The notes: generated by a model not told the origin, from the sequence alone. A DNA stretch of 64,000 nucleotides from Muricoccus pecuniae (GCF_014199205.1 NZ_JACIJD010000017.1:27183-91182); one strand, 5' to 3'; counted from the first letter of the stretch, positions 1 to 8,770 are shown. Numbers and translations: made by a program.

Positions 1-432
1 AAGCGCGGCCCGGAGTTCATGACGGCCTTCATCGACGGCGCGCGGAAGAACCTGGCGGCTTATCGCGACCGGATGGTGATGGTGCGGGACGGGCAGGAGG
101 TCATCCCCGGCGTGACGGCGGTCGCGAGCCCCGGCCACACGGTCGGCCACCACTGCTACATCATCGCCTCCGGCGACAAGGTCGTGATGAACACCGGCGA
201 CCTCGCGCATCACCAGGTGCTGCTGCTGCGCCGGCCCGGACTGGAATTCTCCTTCGACACGGACCCGAAGCTCTCGGCCGCGACGCGGACCCGCCTGCTC
301 GACCGCATCGCGACGGATCGCTACGGGGTTCTCTCCTACCACTTCTCCTGGCCGGGTCTGGGCCATGTCGTGCGGGAGGGGGAGGGGTATGGCTGGCTGC
401 CGAGCCCGATGAACACGACGCTGGTGGAGTAG
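1..432 (+). CDS. MBL-fold metallo-hydrolase, C-terminal part (5' end outside window)
   Basis: The reading frame is open from the first base, so the start lies left of the window. The visible part, about 143 residues, has the second half of a metallo-beta-lactamase fold: a GHTVGHH stretch (third metal-binding histidine), an NTGD segment supplying the bridging aspartate, and a late YHFSWPGLGH histidine. The HxHxDH motif must lie upstream. Such proteins hydrolyse esters, lactones or thioesters using two metal ions. The substrate cannot be told from this fragment. It points rightward towards the leftward catabolic operon and is probably not part of it. Confidence 0.8.
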   Translation, partial: KRGPEFMTAFIDGARKNLAAYRDRMVMVRDGQEVIPGVTAVASPGHTVGHHCYIIASGDKVVMNTGDLAHHQVLLLRRPGLEFSFDTDPKLSAATRTRLLDRIATDRYGVLSYHFSWPGLGHVVREGEGYGWLPSPMNTTLVE

Positions 433-499
433 CGCGGCGGCGCGAGGGGGAGGGGCGCGGCGAAGGGCACGCCGTGCCCTCCCTAGGCGGCGCGGGGCC

Positions 500-1477
500 C
501 TACTCGATCCGGATGTTCGCGACGCGGATGACCTCGCCCCATTTCGCGGTCTCCGCCCGCAGCAGGGCGGCCAGCTCCCCGGGCGTGCCGCCGTGCACCG
601 TCCCGCCCCCCTCCGCGAGGCTGCGGCGCAGCTCCTGGTCCGCCAGCGAGGCCGCGGCGGCCTCGTGCAGGGCCGCGATCCGGTCGGCCGGCGTGCCGGC
701 GGGAACGAAGAGCGCGTACCAGGTGTCCGAGATCACGCCCCTCGCGCCGGCCTGCTCCATGGTGGGCAGGTCGGGCAGGGCGGCGAGCCGCTCATCCGCC
801 GTGACGGCCAGCGCGGGCAGGGAGCCGCTCCGGATATGCGGGATCACCACGGGAACATCCGCCAGCAGCATGTCGATCGTACCCCCCAGGAGGTCGGTCA
901 CGGCCGGGGCCGCGCCGCGATAGGGGACATGGACGATGTCGATGCCCGTGCGGAGCCGGAACAGCTCCCCGGCCAGGTGGAGGGAGCTGCCATTGCCGGC
1001 CGAGCCGTAGCTGAGGCCTCCCGGCCGCCGCCGGGCCAGCGCGACCAGCTCGGCGACCGACCTCACCCCGAGCCTCGGGCTGACGACGAGGACCTGCGGG
1101 ACGGAGATCACGTGGATGACCGGCTCCAGGTCCTTCGCGGGGTCATAGGCCATGCGCGGCATGAGCTGCGGCAGCACCACCATCGCGCCGGTGGAGGCGA
1201 GGACGGTGGTGAGGCCGTCCGGGCGGCTCCTGGCGGCCGCCTCCACGCCCACCATGCCGCCCGCGCCCGAGCGGCTCTCCACCACCACCGGCTGGCGCAG
1301 CCTCGTGCCCATCGCCGCGCCGAGGAGCCGCGCGACGAGATCGGCCGGCCCGCCCGCGGCGAAGGGGACGATCATCCGCACGGGCTGGTCGGGGAAGCGC
1401 GGCTGCGCGGGGGCGGGGAAAGGGGACAGGAGGCCCGCCGCGGCGAGCAGGGACAGGTTCCGGCGTGTCGTGCGCAC
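500..1477 (-). CDS. Bug/TctC-family periplasmic solute-binding protein
   Basis: This 325-residue protein has an N-terminal signal peptide (twin Arg, then a Leu/Ala-rich core, then APAQP) and the Bug-family opening PVRMIVPFAAGGPADLVAR, followed by the typical GSAGNGSSLH ligand-loop and VPYRGAAP segments. Bug proteins bind carboxylates in the periplasm and normally serve tripartite tricarboxylate transporters. It starts with GTG and is the last gene of the long leftward operon, 67 bp after the enoyl-CoA hydratase. No TctA or TctB membrane gene is visible in the window, so the cognate permease must be elsewhere. The ligand is unknown; an aromatic or dicarboxylic acid is suggested only by context. 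Confidence 0.9.
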   Translation of the reverse strand: MRTTRRNLSLLAAAGLLSPFPAPAQPRFPDQPVRMIVPFAAGGPADLVARLLGAAMGTRLRQPVVVESRSGAGGMVGVEAAARSRPDGLTTVLASTGAMVVLPQLMPRMAYDPAKDLEPVIHVISVPQVLVVSPRLGVRSVAELVALARRRPGGLSYGSAGNGSSLHLAGELFRLRTGIDIVHVPYRGAAPAVTDLLGGTIDMLLADVPVVIPHIRSGSLPALAVTADERLAALPDLPTMEQAGARGVISDTWYALFVPAGTPADRIAALHEAAAASLADQELRRSLAEGGGTVHGGTPGELAALLRAETAKWGEVIRVANIRIE

Positions 1478-1544
1478 CGCGATCTCCTCTCCGGCCCATA
1501 GGGGGCCGCTTGGCGGGCAAATATTGGAAACGGGCTTGCCGGGC

Positions 1545-2333
1545 TCAGCGCCCCTGGAATACGGGCCTGCGCTTCTCGGCGAAGGCGCGCTGCGCCTCGC
1601 GCGTGTCCTCGGTGCGGGCGAGCGCGACGGTCTGGCTCTGCTCGTAGCGGTAGCCGTCGCGCAGCGGCATCTCCTCCGTCAGATTGAAGGAGCGCTTCGC
1701 GGCCTGCACCGCGAGCGGCGCCTTGGCGGCGATCTCGCGGGCGATCGCCGTCGCCTCCTCGACCAGCCGCTCGCGCGGCACGCAGAGGGAGGCGGCGTTC
1801 ATCCGCAGCAGCTCCGGGCCGGTGATGCGCCTGGCGGTGAGGATCATCAGCCGCGCGTCGGACTGGCCGAAGTGGCGCATCACATGCCGCACGCCGCCGG
1901 CGAGGCCGACATCCACCTCGGTCATGGAGAGGAAGGCCTCCTCCGCCACCACCAGGATGTCGCAGCAGAGCGCGAGCACGCAGCCCGCGCCGATGGCCGC
2001 GCCGTTCACGGCGGCGACGACCGGCTTGCCGCACTCCATCACCGCGTCGAAGGAGGCGCGGACGAGGCGGTTGTGGCGGGGATAGCCGCCCGGTTCCCCG
2101 GCGAGGTTCGGGCGCTCGCGCAGGTCGGCGCCGGCGGAGAAGGCGCGGCCCTCGCCGGTCAGCACCACGGCGCGCACCTCCTCCGTGTCGTGGATCACGT
2201 CGAAGACGCGGACGATCTCCTCGCGGAAGCGGCGGTCCTGCGCGTTCACGGGCGGCGCGGTGATGGTGACGGTGGCGACGTGCTCCGCGAGTTCCACGCG
2301 GAAGCGTTCGATGCCTTCGAGACCGGGGATCAT
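1545..2333 (-). CDS. Enoyl-CoA hydratase/isomerase family protein
   Basis: At 262 residues the length is standard for the crotonase family. Visible signatures are the oxyanion-hole segment GEGRAFSAGADLR near residue 65, the GAAIGAGCVLALCCD helix near residue 115, and a TEVDVGLAGG segment where the catalytic Glu of hydratases usually sits. The family hydrates, isomerises or cleaves acyl-CoA thioesters in the cytoplasm. The gene follows the carboxymuconolactone-decarboxylase-like gene by 12 bp and sits two genes after a CoA-transferase, so it plausibly acts on the CoA ester that enzyme makes. The exact reaction cannot be assigned from sequence. Confidence 0.88.
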   Translation of the reverse strand: MIPGLEGIERFRVELAEHVATVTITAPPVNAQDRRFREEIVRVFDVIHDTEEVRAVVLTGEGRAFSAGADLRERPNLAGEPGGYPRHNRLVRASFDAVMECGKPVVAAVNGAAIGAGCVLALCCDILVVAEEAFLSMTEVDVGLAGGVRHVMRHFGQSDARLMILTARRITGPELLRMNAASLCVPRERLVEEATAIAREIAAKAPLAVQAAKRSFNLTEEMPLRDGYRYEQSQTVALARTEDTREAQRAFAEKRRPVFQGR

Positions 2334-2345
2334 GGCGGGCCCTCC

Positions 2346-2954
2346 CTATTCCGCGGCGCGGGCGGTGGTGCGGGCGGGCGCGAGCGGCGCCAGGCCGGAT
2401 TCCGGCGCGGCGAGCACGGGAGCGACGCCGTCGGGCAGCGGGATCTCGTGCGCGTTCAGCGTCATGGAAACCATGGTGTAGTAGCCGATCACCGCGGTCA
2501 GCTCGACCACGCCGCGCTCGCCCCAGCGCTCCCGCACGGCGTCGTAGACGGGGCGCGGCACCCCGCCGGAGAGCTGCAGCTCGCGCGCGAACTCGTAGAC
2601 CAGCGCGTCCTCCGCCTCGTCGAAGGCCGGGGCCGCGCCGCGGTGGATGGCATCGATCGCGGCCTGGGGAATGCCGGCCTCGGCGGCCGCGCGGGCATGG
2701 ACCCACCACTCCACCTGGCTGGACCAGCGGCGGCCGGTGACGACGATGGCCAGCTCGTTCAGCCGCCTGGGCAGGCAGGTGCCGTAGCGCAGGAACTCGC
2801 CCAGGGCGGACCAGCGCGCGGCGAGGTCGGGGCTGTGGATCACCGCGCGCAGCGGGCCGATCATCTGCCCGCGCGGGCCGGAGACCACGGCGTCGTGCAC
2901 GCGGCGCTGCTCGGGCGACATCTCCGCGGGGGAGGGGAGGGGGATGCGGGCCAT
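2346..2954 (-). CDS. Carboxymuconolactone decarboxylase (CMD) family protein
   Basis: A 202-residue helical protein of the CMD/AhpD-like family, recognisable from the RIPLPSPAEMSPEQRRV opening, the central LNELAIVVTGRRW and WWVHARAA segments and the later VELTAVIGYYTMV helix. It lacks the CxxC of peroxidatic AhpD, so a non-redox role such as gamma-carboxymuconolactone decarboxylation is the better guess. It lies 12 bp after the CoA-transferase and 12 bp before the enoyl-CoA hydratase in one transcription unit with protocatechuate-dioxygenase-like genes. That supports, but does not prove, a PcaC-like role. Confidence 0.85.
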   Translation of the reverse strand: MARIPLPSPAEMSPEQRRVHDAVVSGPRGQMIGPLRAVIHSPDLAARWSALGEFLRYGTCLPRRLNELAIVVTGRRWSSQVEWWVHARAAAEAGIPQAAIDAIHRGAAPAFDEAEDALVYEFARELQLSGGVPRPVYDAVRERWGERGVVELTAVIGYYTMVSMTLNAHEIPLPDGVAPVLAAPESGLAPLAPARTTARAAE

Positions 2955-2965
2955 GCGGCGCCTCC

Positions 2966-4198
2966 TCAGACCACGCCGCGCGCGGAAAGGCCCGCGACGG
3001 CTCTCTCATCCAGTCCCAGCTCCGCCAGCACCTCCGCCGTGTGCTGCCCGAGGGTGGGCGGCGCACGGTCGAAGCGCAGCGGGTTCTCCGCGAAGCGCAG
3101 CGGGCTCACCACCTGCGGCACCGTGCCCGCGACGGGGTGGGGCAGGTCGCGCAGCATCTGCCGGTGGCGGATCTGCGGGTCCTCGAAGACCTGGGGGACC
3201 GTGTTGATCGGCGCGCAGGGCACCCCGGCCTCGTCCAGCGCGCGCATCAGCGCGGCGCGCTCGAAGGTCTTGAACCGCCCTGCCAGCAGCGGCGTCAGCT
3301 CGGCGTTGTTGCGCACGCGGGCGGCGTTGGTGGCGAAGCGCTCGTCATCCGCCCAGGCCGCGCAGCCGATCGCCGCGCAGAGCTTGCGGAACTGGCCGTC
3401 ATTGCCGACCGCGAGAACGAAGTCGCCATCCGCGCAGGGGAAGACGTCCTGCGGCTGGATGTTCGGGTGGCGGTTGCCGCCGCGCTTCGGCGGGCGGCCG
3501 GAGAGCAGCCAGTTCGTCGCCTGGTTCGCCAGGAAGGCCGCCTGCACGTCCAGCATGGCGAGGTCGATCGTCTCGCCCACACCGGTCTCGCCCCGGCGCG
3601 CGAGGGCGGCGAGGACCGCCACGGCCGCGTACATGCCCGTCATGAGATCGACGATCGGCACGCCCACCTTCTGCGGGCCACCGCCCGGCGCGTCGTCCCG
3701 CTCGCCGGTGACGGACATGAGGCCGCCCATCGCCTGGATGGCGAAGTCATAGGCCGCCTGGTCCGCGCGCGGCCCGTCCTGCCCGAAGCCGGTGACGGAG
3801 CAGTAGATCAGGCGCGGGTTCGCGGCGCGCAGCGAGGCGGCGTCCAGCCCGTAGCGCGCCAGCGCGCCGGCCTTGAAGTTCTCCAGCACGATGTCCGCGC
3901 CCCCGGCGAGGCGGCGGATGATCTCCTGGCCCTCGGGGCTGGCCATGTCCACGGTCACGCTGCGCTTGCCGCGGTTCACGGCGAGGAAGTAGCCGGCATC
4001 CTTCGTCGGGTTGCCGTCACGGTCCTTCAGGAAGGGCGGGCCCCAGCCGCGCGTGTCGTCGCCGGCGCCGGGGCGCTCCACCTTGATCACGTCCGCGCCG
4101 AGATCCGCCAGGATCTGCGTGGCCCAGGGCGCGGCCATGATGCGGCTGAGATCGAGCACGCGGATGTGGGAGAGCGGGCCCTGGCGCGCTTCAGTCAT
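2966..4198 (-). CDS. CaiB/BaiF (family III) CoA-transferase
   Basis: This 410-residue protein has the full family III layout: N-terminal IRVLDLSRIMAAPW, the nucleotide-binding-like ADLGADVIKVERPG, then NRGKRSVTVD, ADIVLENFKAG and IYCSVTGFGQDGP. A Tyr-Asp pair around residues 150-151 (AAYDF) is the candidate catalytic Asp that forms the mixed anhydride. Family III enzymes move CoA between carboxylic acids. The 8-bp overlap with the upstream GST gene implies translational coupling. In context it probably activates a dicarboxylic ring-cleavage product in place of the PcaIJ-type transferase, which is not visible here. The donor and acceptor acids are unknown. Confidence 0.92.
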   Translation of the reverse strand: MTEARQGPLSHIRVLDLSRIMAAPWATQILADLGADVIKVERPGAGDDTRGWGPPFLKDRDGNPTKDAGYFLAVNRGKRSVTVDMASPEGQEIIRRLAGGADIVLENFKAGALARYGLDAASLRAANPRLIYCSVTGFGQDGPRADQAAYDFAIQAMGGLMSVTGERDDAPGGGPQKVGVPIVDLMTGMYAAVAVLAALARRGETGVGETIDLAMLDVQAAFLANQATNWLLSGRPPKRGGNRHPNIQPQDVFPCADGDFVLAVGNDGQFRKLCAAIGCAAWADDERFATNAARVRNNAELTPLLAGRFKTFERAALMRALDEAGVPCAPINTVPQVFEDPQIRHRQMLRDLPHPVAGTVPQVVSPLRFAENPLRFDRAPPTLGQHTAEVLAELGLDERAVAGLSARGVV

Positions 4199-4799
4199 CC
4201 ACCGCCTCCGTCGCGCGGGTGGAGGGACGCGCGGAGAACTCCGCGTGCCAGGCCGCCAGCGCCGGCCGCCCCTCGCGCCAGGGCAGGTCGGCGAAGCGGA
4301 AGTCGAGATAGGAGAGGGCGCAGCCGATCGCGATGTGGCCGATATCGAAAGGCAGGGCGGCCATGGCGGGCGCCTCCCTCTCCAGCCGATCCAGCGTCGC
4401 GCGCGTCTTCGCGGCGAAGCTGTCCAGCCATTCCGCCGTCCTCCGCTCCGCCGGCTTGTCGCGCTCGTTGCGGAAGAGGATGAGCAGGTCGAGGAAGCCG
4501 TTGCCGAGGGCGTGGCGCGTCAGGGCCTCGAAGCGCGCGGGCGCCGCGGGGAAGAGGCGGCCGCCGGCGATGTGGTCCAGGTACTCGATGATGGTGAGGC
4601 TGTCGAACAGCGCGCGGCCGTCATCCAGCACCAGCGTCGGGATCTTGCTCAGCGGGTTGTCGGGCAGCAGCGCCTCGTTCGGCCTGCCCATGCGGACCAC
4701 GGTGCGCACGGTGTCGATGCGGTCCGCGAGGCCCAGCTCATGGGCGGCGATCATCACCTTGCGCACGAAGGGCGAGCGCGGGGACCAGTGCAGCTTCAT
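4191..4799 (-). CDS. Glutathione S-transferase family protein
   Basis: At 202 residues it has an N-terminal thioredoxin-like domain opening MKLHWSPRSPFVRKVM, with a Ser-Pro-Arg-Ser active-site region, and a NPLSKIPTLVLDDG cis-Pro segment. DSLTIIEYLDH follows for gamma-glutamyl contacts, and then an all-helical C-terminal domain. It overlaps the CoA-transferase gene by 8 bp and follows the GntR gene after 111 bp. In a ring-cleavage operon a GST may act as a glutathione-dependent isomerase, as maleylacetoacetate or maleylpyruvate isomerases do, but nothing in the sequence fixes this. Confidence 0.88.
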   Translation of the reverse strand: MKLHWSPRSPFVRKVMIAAHELGLADRIDTVRTVVRMGRPNEALLPDNPLSKIPTLVLDDGRALFDSLTIIEYLDHIAGGRLFPAAPARFEALTRHALGNGFLDLLILFRNERDKPAERRTAEWLDSFAAKTRATLDRLEREAPAMAALPFDIGHIAIGCALSYLDFRFADLPWREGRPALAAWHAEFSARPSTRATEAVDD

Positions 4800-4910
4800 G
4801 CGGCGGGCCGCCCGGGGGCCGGGATGAGCATGGCGTCTCCCCTAACATTCTTTGAACCAGCTATATGACCTTTATGGGCCGCGCGGCGCTCCGCGTCCAG
4901 CCCCGCCCGG

Positions 4911-5651
4911 CTATTTCAGCTTGATGTCGATCCGCACGACATCGCCGCGATAGATGCCGTCGGCCACGAGGACCAGTGTGCCACCGGCATCCACGGCCGC
5001 GCGGTGCACGAAGGCCACGGGCGCGTTCAGCGGCAGCTGCAGCGCGTCGGCCGTCTCCACATCCGCGACGCCGATCGTGAGCGTCTGCCGTGCATCCACC
5101 ACCTGCACGCCCTTCAGCCCGGAGACGAGGCGTAGCGCGGTCTTGCTGGACAGGTCCTCGGCGCTGATGAGCGGCGAGAGGCGCGCATCGAGATACAGGT
5201 CGGCGAGCAGGAAGGGCTGCCCGTCGCGCCAGTGGCGGCGGCGGACATGGCGGTAGAAGGGCGCAGGCGTCCCGATGCTGTCGGGGATGGCGCTGCCGGG
5301 CATCCCGTCGGCATCGCCCAGGATCTCGATCTCCGCACCCTCGCGGGAGCGCAGCAGCCCGTTCCAGTCGGCCTCCACGTCGCACCACAGCCGGTTGGCG
5401 GGGGTCTTGCGGACGAAGGTGCCCTTGGCGCGGAAGCGCTCGATCAGCCCTTCCGCCTCCAGGTCGTCCAGCGCCTGGCGGATGGTGGCGCGCGCGACGC
5501 TGCACTCCGCCGCCAGCTCGTCCACCGTCGGGATCCTCTGGCCCAGCTTCCACGCGCCCTGCTCGATCCGGCGCCGAAAGAGCGTGGCGAGCTGGATGTA
5601 GCGCGGCACGGCGCTGCGGCTGAGGTCGAGCTTGCCGGGAGGGGCGTTCAT
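4911..5651 (-). CDS. GntR-family regulator with UTRA ligand-binding domain (HutC subfamily)
   Basis: The N-terminal winged helix-turn-helix covers about residues 12-80 (YIQLATLFRRRIEQGAWKLG, VDELAAECSVARATIRQALD, IERFRAKGTFVRK). The UTRA effector domain fills about residues 95-245. I chose the ATG at 5651 because GAGAAGG sits just upstream; a GTG 15 bases further up is also open. HutC-type regulators are usually repressors released by a pathway substrate or intermediate. It lies inside the catabolic gene block, 33 bp after the hydroxyacid dehydrogenase, so it most likely controls this operon and perhaps the divergent one. Confidence 0.9.
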   Translation of the reverse strand: MNAPPGKLDLSRSAVPRYIQLATLFRRRIEQGAWKLGQRIPTVDELAAECSVARATIRQALDDLEAEGLIERFRAKGTFVRKTPANRLWCDVEADWNGLLRSREGAEIEILGDADGMPGSAIPDSIGTPAPFYRHVRRRHWRDGQPFLLADLYLDARLSPLISAEDLSSKTALRLVSGLKGVQVVDARQTLTIGVADVETADALQLPLNAPVAFVHRAAVDAGGTLVLVADGIYRGDVVRIDIKLK

Positions 5652-5699
5652 GGCGCCTTCTCGCACGCGCCGGGGCGGGCGGGCGAGCCCCGCCGGGGG

Positions 5700-6614
5700 T
5701 CAGGCCGCCGCATCGAAGAAGGGCTCCCCGGCCCGGAAGGCGGCGATGTCGCGCAGCATGCGCCCGATGATCGCGGCGCGCGTCTCATGCGTCAGGGAGG
5801 CGTAGTGAGGCGCCAGCGCGACGTTCTCCAGGGCGAGGAAGCGCGGGTCCAGCCCGGGCTCGCTGGCGAAGACATCCAGCCCCGCGCCGGCGATCCGGCC
5901 CCCCTCGAGCGCCGCCAGCAGCGCCCCCTCCTCCACCACGGAGCCGCGGGCGATGTTGACCAGGAAGCCGCGGGGGCCGAGCGCCTCCAGCACCGCCGCG
6001 TCCACGAGGTGTTGCGTCCCCGGCCCCCCGGGGGTGGCGAGGATCAGCGCGTCCGCCCATCCCGCGAGGGCGGGGATGTCGGGCAGGAAGGGCCAGGGCG
6101 CCTCCGGCTTCGGGCGCGGGCCGGTCCAGGCCACCTCCATGCCGATGCCCTCGGCGCGGCGGGCGATGGCGGCGCCGATGCGGCCGAGGCCGACGATGCC
6201 CGCCCGCTTGCGGTGCAGGCTGGTGCCCGGGCTCATCCGCCCCTGCGACCAGCGGCCGGCGCGGACGAAGCGGTCCGCCTCCGCGACGCGGCGCGCGCAA
6301 GCGTAGAGCAGGCCGATGGCGAAGTCCGCCACGTCCTCGGTCAGCTCGTCCGGCGTGTGGCTCACGGCGATGCCGCGGGCCCTGGCCGCCGCGAGGTCGA
6401 TGCGGTCGAGCCCCACCCCCATGGAGGTGATCAGCCGCAGCCCCGGCAGCGCCGCCATGGTGGCCGCGTCCGCCCCGGCCATGCCCGAGGTGACAGCAAT
6501 CCGTGCGCCCGCCGCGCCGGGATCGTCGCGCCCGACGAGGGTGTAGTCCGCCGCCAGCGCCTCGCGCAGGTCCTGGGGGAGGGTGGCGAGGGCGATGATG
6601 GTCTCGGGGTTCAT
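5700..6614 (-). CDS. D-2-hydroxyacid dehydrogenase (NAD(P)-dependent)
   Basis: The 304-residue protein begins MNPETIIALATLP at an ATG overlapping the stop of the preceding dehydratase beta gene by 4 bp (ATGA). The frame stays open far upstream, but that is only the shadow of the dehydratase genes. It carries the Rossmann motif VGLGRIG and the catalytic triad of the family: Arg in NIARGSVV, Glu in ASEPG and His in LAPHYAS. The family reduces 2-oxo acids to D-2-hydroxy acids or the reverse. Its coupling to a two-subunit hydro-lyase suggests it acts directly on the hydrated or dehydrated product. Glyoxylate or hydroxypyruvate reductase activity is the generic alternative. Confidence 0.9.
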   Translation of the reverse strand: MNPETIIALATLPQDLREALAADYTLVGRDDPGAAGARIAVTSGMAGADAATMAALPGLRLITSMGVGLDRIDLAAARARGIAVSHTPDELTEDVADFAIGLLYACARRVAEADRFVRAGRWSQGRMSPGTSLHRKRAGIVGLGRIGAAIARRAEGIGMEVAWTGPRPKPEAPWPFLPDIPALAGWADALILATPGGPGTQHLVDAAVLEALGPRGFLVNIARGSVVEEGALLAALEGGRIAGAGLDVFASEPGLDPRFLALENVALAPHYASLTHETRAAIIGRMLRDIAAFRAGEPFFDAAA

Positions 6615-7261
6615 GCGCTTCCCTCGGCCTCGGCCTCGGCCTCGGCGCGCGCGCGGGCGAGCCCGGCCATGATCTCCGGCATCCGCGCCGCGGCGGTCTC
6701 GCTCAGGCTGCCGTAGAGGCTGTTGCCATGCGCGTCGATGCCGACGGTGAGCGGGCCGAGCTCCTCCACCCGCAGCGTCACGAGGCGGTAGTGCGAGACG
6801 AGGTCGTTCCAGTCCACCGAGACAACGGCGCGGATCGCGTCCGAGAGCAGCGGCGCGCCGCCGCCGACGAAGGAGAGATAGACCCCGCCCACCTCGCGAA
6901 GCGCCGCCACGCAGGCCGCGTCCAGCCCGCCCTTGCCGCCCACGGCGCGCAGGCCGAAATGGCGGATCAGCCCGGGCATCAGCGGGTTGAAGCGCGTGCT
7001 GGTGGTCGGGTTCATGTAGAGAACCTCGAAGCCGCCCCCCTCCGTCTCGCGCGAGTAGGAGCCGAGGTGGAAGAGGCTGCCGCCATGCAGATCCCGCGGC
7101 GCCTCCCGCCTGCCCTCCGCCACCTCCACGATGCGGTGATGCGTGGGCAGGCCGGCGGTGATGGTGATCTCGCCGTCCAGCAGCACCATGTCGCCGGCGC
7201 GGAGCGACAGCGCGTCCCCTTCCGAGAGCGGCATCCGCAGACGCCGGATTTCTTCCTCCAT
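6611..7261 (-). CDS. Class I fumarate hydratase / L-tartrate dehydratase beta-type subunit
   Basis: At 216 residues it matches the C-terminal domain of class I (iron-sulfur) fumarases and TtdB-like subunits. Recognisable parts are the swivel segment AGDMVLLDGEITITAG, the TAGLPTHHRI region, the YMNPTTSTRFNPLMPG stretch and a VGGKGG glycine loop, followed by LSFVGGGAPLL. It works only with the alpha subunit encoded 9 bp upstream. Together they would add or remove water at a 2-hydroxy-dicarboxylate or related acid. The Ala/Glu repeat near the C-terminus (RARAEAEAEAEG) is low-complexity and probably disordered. Confidence 0.9.
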   Translation of the reverse strand: MEEEIRRLRMPLSEGDALSLRAGDMVLLDGEITITAGLPTHHRIVEVAEGRREAPRDLHGGSLFHLGSYSRETEGGGFEVLYMNPTTSTRFNPLMPGLIRHFGLRAVGGKGGLDAACVAALREVGGVYLSFVGGGAPLLSDAIRAVVSVDWNDLVSHYRLVTLRVEELGPLTVGIDAHGNSLYGSLSETAAARMPEIMAGLARARAEAEAEAEGSA

Positions 7262-7270
7262 CGCCGCCTC

Positions 7271-8140
7271 CTACTCGATCCGCTCCAGCCGCCCGTCGCC
7301 GTAGAGGCGCGCGCGGGTGCGGCGGTTGATCCAGCAGTTGAAGGCGACCGCCACGGGGGTGAAGCCGTGCCCGGCCGCGTATTCGACATGCACACCTAGC
7401 GCTGTGGTGTCGCCCCCCGTTCCCATCGGGCCGAAGCCGGTGGCGTTGACGGCCGCGAGCAGCCGCTCCTCCATCGCGGCCAGGATCGGCTCGGGGTTCC
7501 TCGTGCCGTACTGGCGCAGCGTCGCGCGGGCCGCGAGCTTGGCGCAGTAGTCGAAGGTGCCGCCGATGCCGACGCCGATATTGACGGGCGGGCAGTGCTG
7601 CGACCCCGCCTTCAGCACGCACTCCATCACGTAGCGCTCGATCATCTCCAGCGTGGGGAAGGTGAAGATCTCCATCGCCGCCCAGCGGCCGGAGCCGAGC
7701 GCCTTGGGCTGGCAGGTGATGTCGGCGTAATCAACGCCGTCGATCAGGTCCCAGGTGACGAGCGGCATCTCCTTGCCGCGGTAGCTCCGCTCGTTCGTCA
7801 GGGGGTTGGTGACGTGCTTCAGGAGGGGCGGGTTCGTCGTGGCCACCAGCTCGTCGAAGCCGTCGGAGACGGCGCGCTTGATGTCGCCCTCCAGCGGCAC
7901 GCCCGTGCCGATGCCGATGACGTAGTTCGGCACGCCGGAATCGGAGCAGACGAGGCGGTCCTGCGTCTCCGCCATCTCCGCGCTGCGAAGCAGGATGCCG
8001 AGCGTCCGCCGCGCGACCTCGTTCGTCTCCACCTCCCGCGCGCGGCGCAGGGCATCGAGCGTGTCGTCCGGCACCTTGCGGAGGGACCACTCGTAGAGCT
8101 GCGCCGTGGCGCGCTTCATCATGTCGTAGGTGATCGGCAC
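7271..8140 (-). CDS. Class I fumarate hydratase / L-tartrate dehydratase alpha-type subunit
   Basis: This 289-residue protein (GTG start) is the [4Fe-4S]-binding subunit. Cysteines at about residues 65 (LVCSDSG), 183 (SQHCPPV) and 269 (FNCW) have spacings close to those of the three cluster ligands in TtdA-type enzymes. GIGIGGTFDY-like glycine-rich and MGTGGDTTALGVHVE segments complete the fold. It is coupled to the beta subunit and lies 23 bp after the dioxygenase alpha gene. Fumarase and tartrate dehydratase cannot be separated by sequence alone; the catabolic context argues for a specialised hydro-lyase rather than a TCA-cycle enzyme. Confidence 0.9.
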   Translation of the reverse strand: MPITYDMMKRATAQLYEWSLRKVPDDTLDALRRAREVETNEVARRTLGILLRSAEMAETQDRLVCSDSGVPNYVIGIGTGVPLEGDIKRAVSDGFDELVATTNPPLLKHVTNPLTNERSYRGKEMPLVTWDLIDGVDYADITCQPKALGSGRWAAMEIFTFPTLEMIERYVMECVLKAGSQHCPPVNIGVGIGGTFDYCAKLAARATLRQYGTRNPEPILAAMEERLLAAVNATGFGPMGTGGDTTALGVHVEYAAGHGFTPVAVAFNCWINRRTRARLYGDGRLERIE

Positions 8141-8163
8141 CGCGTTCCTTTCCTGCCCCCTCC

Positions 8164-8766
8164 TTAGTCCTCGAAGAAGGGCGTCTCCTCCTCCGCATTG
8201 CCGCGGAGATGGATGTCGAAGCGGAAGACGCGCAGCCCCTCCGCCTCGCCTTCCGGCACGGCGACGATCTTCCCGCGGCGCGGCTCCGGCACGAGGTTGA
8301 GCACTGGATCGGCCGCGTTCTCCCCGGCGAAGTCGGGGAAGAACACCGTGGTCAGCGCGCGCCGCATCAGCCCCGCGCCCATGACGGTGAGGTTGATGTG
8401 TGGCGCGCGGCGGCCGGCGGGGTCGTCGTAGCCGCCGGGGAGAAGGGTGCGGAACTCGTAGCCCCCCTCCGCATCCGTCCAGGCGCGCCCCCAGCCGAGG
8501 AAGGCGGGATCGGCAAGGGGCTGCGCGGGGTCGGCGGGGTGGTTGAAGCGGCCCGAAGCATCGGCCTGCCAGGCTTCGAGGATCATGTTGAGGCAGGGGA
8601 ACCCGCCCTCCTTCGTCACGCGGCCGCGGAGGAGGACCGTCTCGCCGCGCGCCGTCGGCTGCGCCCCGGCATGGAGGCGCGTGAGGTCGTTGTCGCCCTC
8701 GGTGAAGAAGGTGCGGGGGAAGAAGGGGCCGATCGTGTGCTGGGAGGTCGGCGCGAGATGGCTCAT
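8164..8766 (-). CDS. pcaG: Protocatechuate 3,4-dioxygenase-like alpha subunit
   Basis: The start is the ATG at 8766, just after the beta subunit gene, giving 200 residues. The protein opens with the intradiol-family signature THTIGPFF-like TSQHTIGPFF, then RGRVTKEGG, LEAWQADASGRFNHP and APHINLTVMGAGLMRR. Alpha subunits keep the beta-sandwich but lack the complete iron site, and that is seen here: there is no Tyr/Tyr/His/His set. It pairs with the beta subunit encoded 4 bp upstream. The complex would cleave a catechol carboxylate between the two hydroxylated carbons. The symbol reflects family membership; the natural substrate may differ from protocatechuate. Confidence 0.85.
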   Translation of the reverse strand: MSHLAPTSQHTIGPFFPRTFFTEGDNDLTRLHAGAQPTARGETVLLRGRVTKEGGFPCLNMILEAWQADASGRFNHPADPAQPLADPAFLGWGRAWTDAEGGYEFRTLLPGGYDDPAGRRAPHINLTVMGAGLMRRALTTVFFPDFAGENAADPVLNLVPEPRRGKIVAVPEGEAEGLRVFRFDIHLRGNAEEETPFFED

Positions 8767-8770
8767 CGGC

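Noticed and set aside
2346..2954. Naming the CMD-family gene pcaC outright
   Set aside because: Family membership is clear, but CMD proteins are functionally diverse and the rest of the pathway here is non-standard.
1152..3752. An 866-codon open frame on the plus strand through the enoyl-CoA hydratase, CMD and CoA-transferase genes
   Set aside because: Same reason: it opposes three genes with conserved motifs and has no recognisable fold.
6615..7622. Upstream extension of the D-2-hydroxyacid dehydrogenase frame to 640 codons
   Set aside because: The added part is an Arg/Gly-rich shadow of the two dehydratase genes; the ATGA overlap at 6611-6614 gives a natural start.
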